A DNA stretch of 53,550 bases from an uncultured Acetobacteraceae bacterium (GTDB lineage: Bacteria; Pseudomonadota; Alphaproteobacteria; Acetobacterales; Acetobacteraceae): positions 1-53,550 of the forward strand of contig CAIXEA010000056.1 of NCBI GenBank assembly GCA_903918315.1. Reading direction: 5' to 3'. A program made the translations under genes and the position numbers. The notes beneath the pieces are model-generated. The model had not been told where the DNA came from, did no database searches, and was given only the letters and a program-made list of their open reading frames with translations. Shown one piece after another: positions 35,429 through 43,984 of this stretch. Within the stretch, counting starts at the first letter, position 1; every line of letters starts with the position of its first letter.

Positions 35429-37093
35429 ATGCCCATCGCGTGCGAAAAGCGTCCCGCCACCGGGGCGCGCGGGATGGTGGTGACCAATCACCCTCTGGCC
35501 TCCGCGGCGGGGGCTGAAATGCTGACCGCTGGCGGCAATGCCATCGACGCCGCCATCGCCGCCTTCTTCACCCTCAGTGTCGTCGAGCCCATGATGGTCG
35601 GCATCCTGGGCGGCGGGATGGCGCATCTTCGGCTGGCCGACGGGACGCATACCGTCATCGATGGGCAGAGCACCGCGCCGCTGGCCACCGGTGCGACGAC
35701 CTATACCCCTGATCCCCAGGCCCCGCCCGGCACGATGGACACGATCGGGCGCCGGAATCAGGTCGGCCCGACCGCCGTCGCGGTACCCGGCAATCTGATG
35801 GGCTGGTGTGAGACGCTGGCGCGCTTCGGCACTTTCTCCCTGGCCGATGTGATGGAACCGGCGATCCGCCATGCCTCACGCGGGTTCCAGGTGACGCCTT
35901 ATCTGGCTGAATGCGTCAGCGACTGCGCCGCCGATATGGCCATGGATGCGGCCATCGCGCGGGTCTATCTGCCGGGCGGCACGCCCATCACGGCGGGGAC
36001 CCGGCTGGTGACGGGGGATTATGCCGAAACACTGCGCTCGATCGTGCAAGACGGCCCGGACGTGCTGTACCGAGGCGCGCTCGGCGCGCACCTGGTCGAT
36101 TGGATGGCACGGACGGGCGGCTATATCGCCCAGGCTGATCTGACGGGATACCGCACCGTGACGCGGGCGCCGCTGCGCGGTACCTATCGCGGGTTCGACA
36201 TCGTGGGCCCGCCGCCACCGACCTCGGGTCCGCTGCATATCATCCAGATGCTCAATATTCTGGAGGGGTATGATATCGCCGGCCTCGGCTTCGGATCGCC
36301 CGACACGGTGCATCTGCTGGCGGAAGTGCTGAAGATCGCCTTCGCCGACAGGGCCGCGGCCACGGCGGATCCGGCTTTCGTGGCGGTGCCGGTGGCCCGG
36401 CTGCTGTCCAAGGACTATGCCGCCGAGCGGCGGGCGACGATCGACAGGACCCGCGCCCAGGCCTGGAGCGCGGCGGTCGCACCCGGCTCCCTCGCATCCC
36501 ACACCACGCATCTGACCATCGCCGATGCGATGGGCAATGTGGTCGCCAGCACCCAGACCATCAATTCGCTGTTCGGCGCCCGGGTGATGGTTCCGGGCAC
36601 GGGCATGATTCCGAACAATTACATGCATGTGTTCGACCCGCATCCGGGCCGGGCGAGTTCGGTCGCGCCGGGCAAACGCGTGACGTCCTCGATGGCGCCG
36701 GTGATCGTGCTGCGCGACGGCAAGCCTGTCTATGCACTCGGCCTGCCGGGCGGGCTGCGGATTTTCCCCTCTGTCATGCAGGCGCTGTCCAATCTGATCG
36801 ATCATGGGATGAGCCTGCAGGAGGCCGTGGAAGCCCCGCGCGTCTGGACCCAGGGCCACGCGCTGGAGATCGAGGCCGGATTTCCCGCCGCGGTTCTTGA
36901 GGCCATGCGCGCGCGCGGCCACGACGTCGCCAAAGTCGGCAATGTCGCGGGTGGCATGAGCGCGATTCGGTTCCATGACGATGGCATGCTGGAAGGCGCG
37001 GCCTGCTGGCGCGCCGATGGCACCCCGATCGGACTTGGTGGCGGCCTGGCGCGGCCGGGGGTGCGGTTCCGGCCAGAGGCGACGCGGGTTTAG
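35429..37093 (+). CDS. Gamma-glutamyltransferase family Ntn-hydrolase
   Basis: This 554-aa Ntn-hydrolase is made as a precursor that cleaves itself ahead of its nucleophile. TNHPLASAAGAEMLTAGGNAIDAAIA opens the large subunit. The processing site is Thr359 in ASHTTHLTIAD, aligned with Thr391 of E. coli GGT, and VVASTQTINS and LGLPGG..IFPSVMQ follow. There is no signal peptide, whereas classical GGT is periplasmic, so a cytoplasmic acylase-like or glutathione/amide hydrolase role is possible. The stop codon is part of the interspersed element at 37090-37195. It probably shares a transcript with the FmdB gene. Confidence 0.92.
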   Translation: MPIACEKRPATGARGMVVTNHPLASAAGAEMLTAGGNAIDAAIAAFFTLSVVEPMMVGILGGGMAHLRLADGTHTVIDGQSTAPLATGATTYTPDPQAPPGTMDTIGRRNQVGPTAVAVPGNLMGWCETLARFGTFSLADVMEPAIRHASRGFQVTPYLAECVSDCAADMAMDAAIARVYLPGGTPITAGTRLVTGDYAETLRSIVQDGPDVLYRGALGAHLVDWMARTGGYIAQADLTGYRTVTRAPLRGTYRGFDIVGPPPPTSGPLHIIQMLNILEGYDIAGLGFGSPDTVHLLAEVLKIAFADRAAATADPAFVAVPVARLLSKDYAAERRATIDRTRAQAWSAAVAPGSLASHTTHLTIADAMGNVVASTQTINSLFGARVMVPGTGMIPNNYMHVFDPHPGRASSVAPGKRVTSSMAPVIVLRDGKPVYALGLPGGLRIFPSVMQALSNLIDHGMSLQEAVEAPRVWTQGHALEIEAGFPAAVLEAMRARGHDVAKVGNVAGGMSAIRFHDDGMLEGAACWRADGTPIGLGGGLARPGVRFRPEATRV

Positions 37094-37195
37094 AGCCTGT
37101 CCGGTGCTTTCAGGCGCACCGGACATGCTCTAACCGATTGTTTGATCGCGTGATTCACGGCTCCGGTGATTCTACCTCCGCCGATCAGGCTCCTA
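37090..37195. repeat. Interspersed palindromic element, copy 2 (inverted)
   Basis: This is the reverse complement of the unit at 5328-5418, with about 57 bases identical in a row and roughly 16 extra bases in the flank. The stem arms are 37090-37107 and 37116-37133, with one mismatch (CCTG for CATG). It exactly fills the space between two convergent genes: the TAG of the gamma-glutamyltransferase gene (37091-37093) lies at one end and the TAG of the enoyl-CoA hydratase gene (37195-37193) at the other. Confidence 0.85.
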
Positions 37196-37972
37196 ACGTT
37201 TAGCCGCGCGTTTGGCCACGAACGCGCCCATCAGGCGCCGGGTCTCGGCCGTGCCATGCGCCGCCGCCACGGCGCGGACGCCCTGCTGCACCGCATCCGC
37301 GATCGACATCCGCTCCCAGTCCCGGATCAGCTCTTTCTGCGCCCGGATCGCCAGCGGGCCGGCGGACAGGATCGCCGACACCCAATCCTCGATCGCCGCA
37401 TCGAGGCCGTCCTGAGTGGTGATCCGCTCCACCAGATGGCACGAAGCCGCTTCCTGGGCGTCGATATGCCGGCCGGTATAGACAAGCTCCCGCGTTTTGC
37501 CCCAGCCGATGAGCTGCGGCAGCAAGCAGGCTTCCATGCCGGACGGGAGACCGAACAGCACTTCCGGCATGCCGAAGCGGGCGGTATCGGCGGTGGCGCG
37601 CATGTCGCAGGCGGCGGCGATTTCCAGGCCGGCGCCCAAACAATAGCCGTTGACGCGGGCGATCACCGGCACCGGGGTGCGGCGGATAGCCTCACAGACG
37701 CGGTGGGTCAGAGCCGGGCCTTCATGGGCATGGCCATGCGTGAAGGTCGCCATTTCCGTGACATTGGCGCCGCCGATAAACGACCGCTCCCCTGCCCCGG
37801 TCAGCACCACCACCCGCAGCCGGGTATCGGCGGACACGTGCTCGAACGCCTCCGCCAGTTCGCGCTTGCCTGCGTTACCCAGCGCATTGCGCTGTTCGGC
37901 ATTGTTGACCGTGATGCGCGCGACCGTCCCGGCCTCCCCACGGTCATCGACCGTGATGAGGATGAGGCTCAT
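37193..37972 (-). CDS. Enoyl-CoA hydratase/isomerase family protein
   Basis: This 259-aa crotonase-fold protein has an oxyanion-hole loop around SFIGGANVTEM and both catalytic glutamates of true hydratases: GAGLEIAAACD and FGMPEVLFGLP. It may hydrate a 2-enoyl-CoA in fatty or aromatic acid breakdown; the substrate is not readable. Its ATG overlaps the stop of the preceding DsbA-like gene (ATGA), so the two are translated together. Confidence 0.9.
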   Translation of the reverse strand: MSLILITVDDRGEAGTVARITVNNAEQRNALGNAGKRELAEAFEHVSADTRLRVVVLTGAGERSFIGGANVTEMATFTHGHAHEGPALTHRVCEAIRRTPVPVIARVNGYCLGAGLEIAAACDMRATADTARFGMPEVLFGLPSGMEACLLPQLIGWGKTRELVYTGRHIDAQEAASCHLVERITTQDGLDAAIEDWVSAILSAGPLAIRAQKELIRDWERMSIADAVQQGVRAVAAAHGTAETRRLMGAFVAKRAAKR

Positions 37973-38583
37973 GCCGCGCGGCGGCGCAGCACCGCGTCGC
38001 GGATCAGCGGCATACGGTCATTACCGAAATACATGTCGTCACCACCGACGAACATGGTGGGGGAGCCGTAGCCGCCGCGATCGATCAGTTCCTGCGTGGT
38101 GTTGCGCAGCAGATCCTTGTTGGCCTGCAGCTCGATACCGGCGAAGAAGGCAGCGGGATCGACACCGATCTGCTCGCAGATTTCGGTCAGCACCGGGACC
38201 TGGGAGATGTCTTTGTCGTCGCACCAATAGGCGGCGAAGGTCGCGGCCATGTAGGGCACCAGCTTGCCCATGGCGTCCACCGCGAAGCAGCCGCGCATCG
38301 CCTTGACGCTGTTCACCGGGAACACGCTCGGGCGGTAATGCATCTTGATGCCCAGGAAGCGGGCCCAGTCCTGCTGGTCCTTTTTGCTTTGGGCAGCCTT
38401 GGCCGGGACCGGCTTGACGTTCGGGTTATGCACGGATGGGTTCACGGCGTTGAACACGCCCCCGACCAGGATGGGCCGCCAGGCGATGGTGACGCCGATC
38501 TCGGATTCGAGCTGGCGCAGGCTGTGGAAGGCGAAATAGGTCCAGGGGCTGGACAGGTCGAAGAAGCACTCGATTTCGGCCAT
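37969..38583 (-). CDS. DsbA-family / 2-hydroxychromene-2-carboxylate isomerase-like protein
   Basis: This 204-aa protein has the thioredoxin-fold kappa-GST/HCCA-isomerase pattern. The N-terminus ECFFDLSSPWTYFAFHSL carries the Ser-Pro-Trp motif used for glutathione-dependent isomerisation, WRPILVGGVFNA follows, and RGGYGSPTMFVGGDDMYFGNDR is at the C-terminus. There is no CxxC, so it is not a disulfide oxidase. HCCA isomerases act in naphthalene-type aromatic breakdown; other members have unknown substrates. It is the first gene of a pair with the enoyl-CoA hydratase. Confidence 0.88.
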   Translation of the reverse strand: MAEIECFFDLSSPWTYFAFHSLRQLESEIGVTIAWRPILVGGVFNAVNPSVHNPNVKPVPAKAAQSKKDQQDWARFLGIKMHYRPSVFPVNSVKAMRGCFAVDAMGKLVPYMAATFAAYWCDDKDISQVPVLTEICEQIGVDPAAFFAGIELQANKDLLRNTTQELIDRGGYGSPTMFVGGDDMYFGNDRMPLIRDAVLRRRAA

Positions 38584-38611
38584 GGGATTGGTCCTGTTCG
38601 GTCAGCGCGTC

Positions 38612-38634
38612 ATCCCCCGGCTTATCCGGGGGAT
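38612..38634. repeat. CATCCCCGG-type hairpin, second site
   Basis: ATCCCCCGG (38612-38620) pairs with CCGGGGGAT (38626-38634), a 9-bp stem with a 5-base loop, in the gap between the GST gene and the isomerase gene. It is related in sequence to the hairpins at 27232-27259 and 42711-42735. Confidence 0.6.
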
Positions 38635-38679
38635 TGATCGCGGCGGTGGGCATGGGTGGAGCCGGGGATAGCGGGGGGT

Positions 38680-39408
38680 TCAGGCCTCGACGACCACCGG
38701 CCGGGCGCGCTGGTTATACAACATTTTCGCGCGGCGATCCTGCTCCTCCTGCGACAGTTTGGAGGGATCGTTGGCGAAATGGGCGCCCACGGCCATGCCG
38801 CGTTGCACGCCCGGCCGGGCCGCGAGTTCTTCGTGCCAGCGCTTGAAGTAGGGGAATTCTTCGATGTCCTGACCCTGCATTTTCCAGTTCACGGTCCAGG
38901 GATAGCAGATCATGTCGGCGATGGTGTACTGATCCCCGGCGAGATACCGGTTCTTGTACAGGCGGTTATTCAGCACGCCGTAGATGCGGTTCACCTCATC
39001 GGTAAAACGGGTGATGGCATAGGACTGATCGCCCTGCTTGTCGCCGAGGCGGCGGAAATGACCGCATTCCCCGCTTTTTGGGCCCTGATTGGCCATCTGC
39101 CAGATCAGCCATTCCTGCACCGTATGCTTGCCGCGCAGGTCCTGCGGGTAGAAGCGGCCGACTTTCTCGGCAAGGTAAAGCATGATCGCCCCGGATTCGA
39201 AGATCGCCAGCGGCTCCCCGCCATCGGAGGGGGTGGTATCGACCATCACCGGCATGCGGTGATTCGGGTTCATCTTCAGGAATTCGGGGGTGAACTGGTC
39301 GCCGCGGCCGATATTGCATTCGATGACGGTGTAAGGGATGGCCGCCTCTTCGAGCAGGATGGTGACCTTTTTACCGTTGGGCGTCGGCCAGTAATGCAGG
39401 TCGATCAT
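38680..39408 (-). CDS. Glutathione S-transferase family protein, nu-class/YfcG-like
   Basis: This is a 242-aa protein with an N-terminal thioredoxin fold and a helical C-terminal domain. LHYWPTPNGKKVTILLEE places Thr9 and Asn11 exactly as in E. coli YfcG, a nu-class enzyme that binds glutathione disulfide. Later blocks are NPNHRMPVMVD, IFESGAIMLYLAEK and TIADMICYPWTVN. Probable activity is disulfide reduction rather than xenobiotic conjugation. It is transcribed in the same direction as the isomerase/hydratase pair, 96 bases upstream of it. Confidence 0.92.
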   Translation of the reverse strand: MIDLHYWPTPNGKKVTILLEEAAIPYTVIECNIGRGDQFTPEFLKMNPNHRMPVMVDTTPSDGGEPLAIFESGAIMLYLAEKVGRFYPQDLRGKHTVQEWLIWQMANQGPKSGECGHFRRLGDKQGDQSYAITRFTDEVNRIYGVLNNRLYKNRYLAGDQYTIADMICYPWTVNWKMQGQDIEEFPYFKRWHEELAARPGVQRGMAVGAHFANDPSKLSQEEQDRRAKMLYNQRARPVVVEA

Positions 39409-39542
39409 GGGGTTATCTCTCCTGGGTTATCCTCGACGTTCAGCGTAGCGGATGGCGGGGCGTCCGGCCACTGGTGGGCGCGCCTTGACGCCCCTATCGG
39501 GCCGGGCTTTGTTTCCGCCCTCATTTGCCCTGGAAACCGCCC

Positions 39543-40256
39543 GTGACCAATGCCTCCGACATCGTGCTCGTGCATAGCTCCGACCTGCACGTCGACAGCG
39601 ACCCCGCCGATATCACCTATGGCGACGACGGCACCACCGGCCTGCGGATCGTGCTGGAGGCGGGCAAGACCCACAATGCGACCTATGTCGTGCTCGTCGG
39701 CGACATCTTCGACAACAACCGCCAGCCGCCCTCGATCGTCTCGCGCACCGTGGCGTTGCTGGCCGATGCCGGCCGCCATGTGGTGATCCTGCCCGGCAAC
39801 CATGACCCGGTGACCCCGGATTCGGTGTATCTGCGCGGCGGCATGCGCGATCTGCCCAATGTCCATATCATCGGCGTGACCCATGAGCAGGCGGTGCATT
39901 TCGCCGAACACGACCTGGAATTCTGGGGCCACCCGCATGTCGATTACAGCAACATGGTGCCGCTGCGCTCCCCTCGCCCGCGCAGCTCCCGCTGGCAGGT
40001 GGCGCTGGCGCATGGGCATTATGAGGAAGACGGCGCTATCCCGCTGCGCCCGTCCTGGCTGATCAGCGACGCCGAGATCGCCGCGACCGGCGCTGACTAT
40101 CTGGCGCTGGGCCATTGGAATCGCCCGGCGCAGGTCGGGCCAGGGATCGTGCCGGCCTATTACTCGGGCTCGCCCGATCTGGCGAAGACGGTGAACGTGG
40201 TGCGGCTGACCGGCAATGGCACGGTGCACGTCACCCGCGAACCGGTCAGCTGGTAA
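39543..40256 (+). CDS. Calcineurin-like metallophosphoesterase
   Basis: This roughly 237-aa hydrolase carries all metal-ligand motifs: SSDLHVD (DxH), VGDIFDN (GDxxD-like), PGNHDP (GNHD), AHGHYEED and LGHWN. The SDLH-GDIFD-GNHD layout recalls the SbcD-like nuclease and general phosphoesterase group. A GTG at 39543 is preferred, with GGAA just upstream; a TTG at 39525 is the alternative. The stop is five bases from that of the convergent adenine methylase gene. Confidence 0.88.
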   Translation: MTNASDIVLVHSSDLHVDSDPADITYGDDGTTGLRIVLEAGKTHNATYVVLVGDIFDNNRQPPSIVSRTVALLADAGRHVVILPGNHDPVTPDSVYLRGGMRDLPNVHIIGVTHEQAVHFAEHDLEFWGHPHVDYSNMVPLRSPRPRSSRWQVALAHGHYEEDGAIPLRPSWLISDAEIAATGADYLALGHWNRPAQVGPGIVPAYYSGSPDLAKTVNVVRLTGNGTVHVTREPVSW

Positions 40257-40261
40257 GGTCT

Positions 40262-40897
40262 TTACCCAAACACGATCGCGGGCGGCTGCGCGCGATCGCG
40301 CTGGGCATCGAAGAACAGCCAGGCATGGTGATGCTGGCCTTGCTTGGTCGCATCGCCCATGTCGAACCAGCGGATGCGTTTGGTCAGCACGATCACCCGG
40401 TCGAGCGGCCCGGCCGACATGAGCGATGACGCGCGCTGCCCGGCCATCCAGGTGAAGCGCACCAGCAGCGCCAGTTGGCCGTCACACTGCTCGGTCAAGC
40501 TGATCGCGTGCTTCACGAAGGACAGCAGCAGGCGCGACGACGCCGGCGCGCCGCGTTCGGCTCCACCATCGCCGTAAGGCGGATTGGTCACGATCGCCTG
40601 GCAGCCCGCGGGGACCCGTTCGGTGGTCAGAAAATCGACCCCGCCCTGGCCATAGCCACGATCCGCCAGATCGGTCGCATGCACGGCCAGGCCCTGGCGC
40701 TCGATCACCTTGGCGATGGCGCCATCGCCGCAACACGGCTCCCACACCGGGCCGCGCAGCCGGACATGGTTCAAAAGCGTCTGGGTCACCCAGTCCGGGG
40801 TCGGGTAGAAGTCATTCGCCTCCCGCGCGAAGCCGGAGATATGGATGGGCCGGAATTCCCGGCGGTCCTCGGTCAGGCCAAAACTCTGGTCGTTCAT
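40262..40897 (-). CDS. Orphan adenine-specific DNA methyltransferase-like protein (NPPY)
   Basis: This 211-aa class I methyltransferase has FYPTPDWVTQTLL, motif I EPCCGDGAI (residues 53-61) and motif IV NPPY (105-108), the signature of amino-group DNA methylases, usually N6-adenine. The small size, without a target-recognition domain, is typical of phage-type enzymes. No restriction enzyme or phage gene is nearby. The ATG at 40897 is set by GGAGG at 40910-40906. It is divergent from the ThDP enzyme. RNA or protein methylation is possible, since NPPY also occurs in those enzymes. Confidence 0.82.
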   Translation of the reverse strand: MNDQSFGLTEDRREFRPIHISGFAREANDFYPTPDWVTQTLLNHVRLRGPVWEPCCGDGAIAKVIERQGLAVHATDLADRGYGQGGVDFLTTERVPAGCQAIVTNPPYGDGGAERGAPASSRLLLSFVKHAISLTEQCDGQLALLVRFTWMAGQRASSLMSAGPLDRVIVLTKRIRWFDMGDATKQGQHHHAWLFFDAQRDRAQPPAIVFG

Positions 40898-40988
40898 CGC
40901 GAAGGCCTCCCCAGGCGTTCTTGTCAGGGTATCGGCTGGTTCATGCCGGTTCTGTCTGGAGTCGGGAAAGCGCTGCCTTCCCCTGACG

Positions 40989-41017
40989 TTGCCAGCCGGG
41001 CGCCCGAGGCCTAACCT
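40989..41017 (+). promoter_or_regulatory. Putative promoter of the ThDP-enzyme gene
   Basis: TTGCCA (40989-40994) and TAACCT (41012-41017) are 17 bases apart, 39 bases ahead of the start codon. The match to consensus is moderate. Confidence 0.3.
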
Positions 41018-41056
41018 GCCCCATCCCGCTAAATTCAATCACAGGAAACGAGCGCC

Positions 41057-42682
41057 ATGAAAGTCGGCCAGGCCATCGCGGAAATCATGAAGCGTGAGGG
41101 GATCGAGATCCTCTGCGGCTATCCCGTCAACCATCTGCTGGAATTCGCCGCCGCCGCCGACATCCGCCCCATCATCGTCCGCCAGGAGCGCATCGGCCTC
41201 CACATGGCCGATGCCATCTCCCGCGTCACATCCGGGCGCAAGGTCGGCGCCTTCTGCATGCAGCATGGCCCGGGGGCGGAAAACGCCTATGGCGGCGTCG
41301 CGCAGGCCTATGCGGAATCGGTGCCGCTGCTGGTGATCCCGCAGGGCTATCCGCGCCGCATCGCCGGCATCGACCCCAACTTCGGTTCCGTCCGCGAAAT
41401 GCGCGGCGTGTCGAAGTCGGCCGAAATGGTGAATATGCCCGGCGAAATCGCCAACATCATGCGCCGTGCGATGAGCAACATCCGCAACGGCCGCTCCGGC
41501 CCGGCGATCGTTGAAATCCCGACCGATATCTGGAATGAGGAAATCGGCGACCTCGATTACACCCCCGTCGGCGTGCACAAATACGGCCCCGATCCGGTGG
41601 ATGTGCGCAAGGCCGCCGCCGCGATCCTGGCCGCCAAACGCCCGGTGATCTATTCCGGCACCGGCGTCCAGTGGGCCGAAGCCTGGCCGGAACTGCGCGA
41701 ACTCGCGGAACTGCTCGGCGCACCGGTCACCACCAGCCTCGGCGGCAAGAGCTCGTTCCCGGAAACGCACGAACTTTCGCTTGGTTCCGGCGGCAACGCA
41801 GTACCCAAGCCGGTGCATCATTTCGTGCAGAACGCGGACCTGATCATCGGCATCGGGTGCTCGTTCACGGAGACGAATTTCGGGATCAAGTTCCCGAAGG
41901 GCAAGAAATACATTCATGCCACGCTCGATCCGAACCACCTGAACAAGGATATCGTCAGCGATATCGGCCTCGTCGGCGACGCGAAACTGACGCTGGCCGC
42001 GCTGATCGGGGAACTGCGCCAGACCATCAAGGCGAACCGCGACACAAAAGAGGTCGTGGCCGAAATCCAGGCGATCCGCGCCGAGTGGATGGCGCAATGG
42101 CAGCCGTTGCTGGACTTCAACGAAGCCCCGCTGTCGCCCTACCGCGTGATCAAGGAACTGATGGGCGCGGTCGATATCGACAACACCATCATCACCCATG
42201 ACGCCGGCAGCCCGCGCGACCAGATCTCCCCGTTCTGGGTCTCAACCACGCCGATGTCGTATATCGGCTGGGGCAAGACGACGCAGCTCGGTATGGGCCT
42301 CGGCCTGGCGATGGGCGCGAAGCTGGCCAAGCCGGACAAGCTCTGCATCAACCTCTGGGGCGATGCCGCCATCGGCTTCACCGGCATGGACTTCGAAACC
42401 GCGGTGCGCGAGCGCATCCCCATCCTGTCGATCCTGCTGAACAATTTCTCCATGGCGATCGAGCTGAAGGTGATGCCGATCTCGACGGAGAAATATCGTT
42501 CGACCGATATTTCGGGGAATTATGCCGATATGGCGAAGGCGTTCGGCGGCTATGGGGAACGGGTGACGCAACCGGATCAGATCCGCGCGGCGATCCTGCG
42601 CGGCATCGAGCAGACCCGCAACGGCACCCCGGCGCTGCTGGAGTTCATCACCGCGAAAGAAACCCGCGTTTCGAAGTTCTGA
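41057..42682 (+). CDS. Thiamine-diphosphate-dependent enzyme, acetolactate-synthase-like
   Basis: This 541-aa ThDP enzyme has the three-domain acetolactate synthase/benzoylformate decarboxylase fold. Catalytic Glu44 lies in VRQERIGLHMADA, HGPGAENAYGGVAQAYAESVPLL is the family block, and the ThDP-Mg motif runs from GDAAIGFTGMDFETA to LNN. No regulatory subunit gene follows, so true IlvB is unlikely. The second residue of that motif block reads WGDAA rather than GDG, as in several oxo-acid decarboxylase-like groups. The ribosome site AGGAAA precedes the ATG. The iron alcohol dehydrogenase downstream could reduce the aldehyde such an enzyme releases. Confidence 0.9.
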   Translation: MKVGQAIAEIMKREGIEILCGYPVNHLLEFAAAADIRPIIVRQERIGLHMADAISRVTSGRKVGAFCMQHGPGAENAYGGVAQAYAESVPLLVIPQGYPRRIAGIDPNFGSVREMRGVSKSAEMVNMPGEIANIMRRAMSNIRNGRSGPAIVEIPTDIWNEEIGDLDYTPVGVHKYGPDPVDVRKAAAAILAAKRPVIYSGTGVQWAEAWPELRELAELLGAPVTTSLGGKSSFPETHELSLGSGGNAVPKPVHHFVQNADLIIGIGCSFTETNFGIKFPKGKKYIHATLDPNHLNKDIVSDIGLVGDAKLTLAALIGELRQTIKANRDTKEVVAEIQAIRAEWMAQWQPLLDFNEAPLSPYRVIKELMGAVDIDNTIITHDAGSPRDQISPFWVSTTPMSYIGWGKTTQLGMGLGLAMGAKLAKPDKLCINLWGDAAIGFTGMDFETAVRERIPILSILLNNFSMAIELKVMPISTEKYRSTDISGNYADMAKAFGGYGERVTQPDQIRAAILRGIEQTRNGTPALLEFITAKETRVSKF

Positions 42683-42710
42683 ACGGGGGCAATCACTCTC
42701 AACCCACCGT

Positions 42711-42735
42711 CATCCTCGGCTGATCCCGGGGATGG
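42711..42735. repeat. CATCCCCGG-type hairpin, third site
   Basis: CATCCTCGG (42711-42719) and CCCGGGGATG (about 42725-42734) form an imperfect stem between the ThDP enzyme and the iron alcohol dehydrogenase genes. It contains the ATG at 42732, which is why a later start is preferred for the downstream gene. Confidence 0.5.
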
Positions 42736-42758
42736 CGGGCGTGGGGATACCAACACCG

Positions 42759-43931
42759 ATGACCATCGCTGGCGCCTACCAAAGCGTGCCCATCGACCGC
42801 ATCATCTATGGCCGCCCCGCAACCCCGGTCCTGGTCGAGGAAGCCGCCCGCCTCGGCGCCAACCGCGTCTTCCTCATGGTCAGCCGCACCCTGGATCGGG
42901 ACACGGACTGGGTGTCGGACATGCGCGCCGCCCTGGGGCCACGCTATGCCGGCTCCTATGACGGCATGCCATCACATACGCCGCGAGAGGCGGTGCTGGC
43001 CGCCACCGACCTGGCCCGCGCCATGAACGCTGATTTGATCGTGACCTTCGGCGGCGGCTCGCTGACGGATGCGGGGAAGATGGTGCGGCTCGCGCTGCGG
43101 CACGGCATCGCCCGACTGGAGGATTTCGACCGCTTCGCCATCCAGGTCACCCCCGAGGGCCGGCGGATCGCCCCCGCCTTCGACGGCCCCACGGTCGACC
43201 AGATCGCAATCCCCACCACGCTATCGGCTGGCGATTTCAACGCCATGGCGGGCGCGACCGACGCACGCACCGCGCTGAAAGAGATCTACCACCACCCGCA
43301 TCTGGTCCCGCGGATCATCGTGCTCGATCCCGCGGTTACCTTGCGCACGCCGCAATGGCTGTGGCTGTCGACCGGCGTGCGGGCGCTGGATCACGCGGTG
43401 GAATCGCTGTGCGCGCCCAACGCCGATGTCCGCGCCTCCGTCGGATCCCTCGCCGCCATTCGCCTTCTGGCGAGCGCCCTCCCCCGCACGTTCGCCGACC
43501 CGGCGGATCTGGGGGCGCGGCTGGATGCGCAGCTGGCGATGTGGATGTCGATGGAGCACCACCGATTCGGCGTGTCCAAAGGCGCATCGCATGGAATTGG
43601 GCATGTGCTGGGCGGCACCTGCGACGTGCCGCATGGCTATACGTCCTGCGTCATGCTGCCTGCTGTCATGCGCTACAACGAAGCCTTCAACCCCACCCAA
43701 CAAGCGGCGGTGGCGGAGGCGATGGGCCACTCCGGACGTCCGGCATGGGAGGTCCTAGATGAATTTATTACTGATCTGGATATGCCGCGCACATTGCGCG
43801 CGGTTGGCGTGACATCGGAACAATTTTCCGCGATCGCTCAGGCGGCTTTGCTTGACCACTACCTCCACACAAACCCGCGCCCTATCAAGAATGTTGACGG
43901 TATCATGACAATTTTGAGTATGGCGGCCTGA
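42759..43931 (+). CDS. Iron-containing alcohol dehydrogenase (maleylacetate reductase-like)
   Basis: This roughly 390-aa group III dehydrogenase has the NAD loop VTFGGGSLTDAGK, IPTTLSAGDFNAMAGATD and metal ligands in ALDHAVESL and KGASHGIGHVLGGTCDVPHGYTS. These supply the Asp and three His of the Fe or Zn site. The architecture is nearest to maleylacetate reductases and lactaldehyde-type dehydrogenases; the substrate is undetermined. The start is uncertain: ATG 42759 begins the conserved part, while ATG 42732 lies in a palindrome. It follows the ThDP enzyme by 76 bases in the same direction. Confidence 0.9.
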   Translation: MTIAGAYQSVPIDRIIYGRPATPVLVEEAARLGANRVFLMVSRTLDRDTDWVSDMRAALGPRYAGSYDGMPSHTPREAVLAATDLARAMNADLIVTFGGGSLTDAGKMVRLALRHGIARLEDFDRFAIQVTPEGRRIAPAFDGPTVDQIAIPTTLSAGDFNAMAGATDARTALKEIYHHPHLVPRIIVLDPAVTLRTPQWLWLSTGVRALDHAVESLCAPNADVRASVGSLAAIRLLASALPRTFADPADLGARLDAQLAMWMSMEHHRFGVSKGASHGIGHVLGGTCDVPHGYTSCVMLPAVMRYNEAFNPTQQAAVAEAMGHSGRPAWEVLDEFITDLDMPRTLRAVGVTSEQFSAIAQAALLDHYLHTNPRPIKNVDGIMTILSMAA

Positions 43932-43984
43932 CGGCGCGTAGAATCTGTGACGCATGCGTAAAACTACGCTATACGCACGCTCCC

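Noticed and set aside
41057-42682. Annotation of the ThDP enzyme as biosynthetic acetolactate synthase (ilvB)
   Set aside because: No ilvH or ilvC neighbours, and the gene is next to an iron alcohol dehydrogenase; only the broad family is supported.
42732-42758. ATG at 42732 as the start of the iron alcohol dehydrogenase
   Set aside because: It lies inside an intergenic palindrome related to two others; the conserved protein begins at the ATG at 42759.
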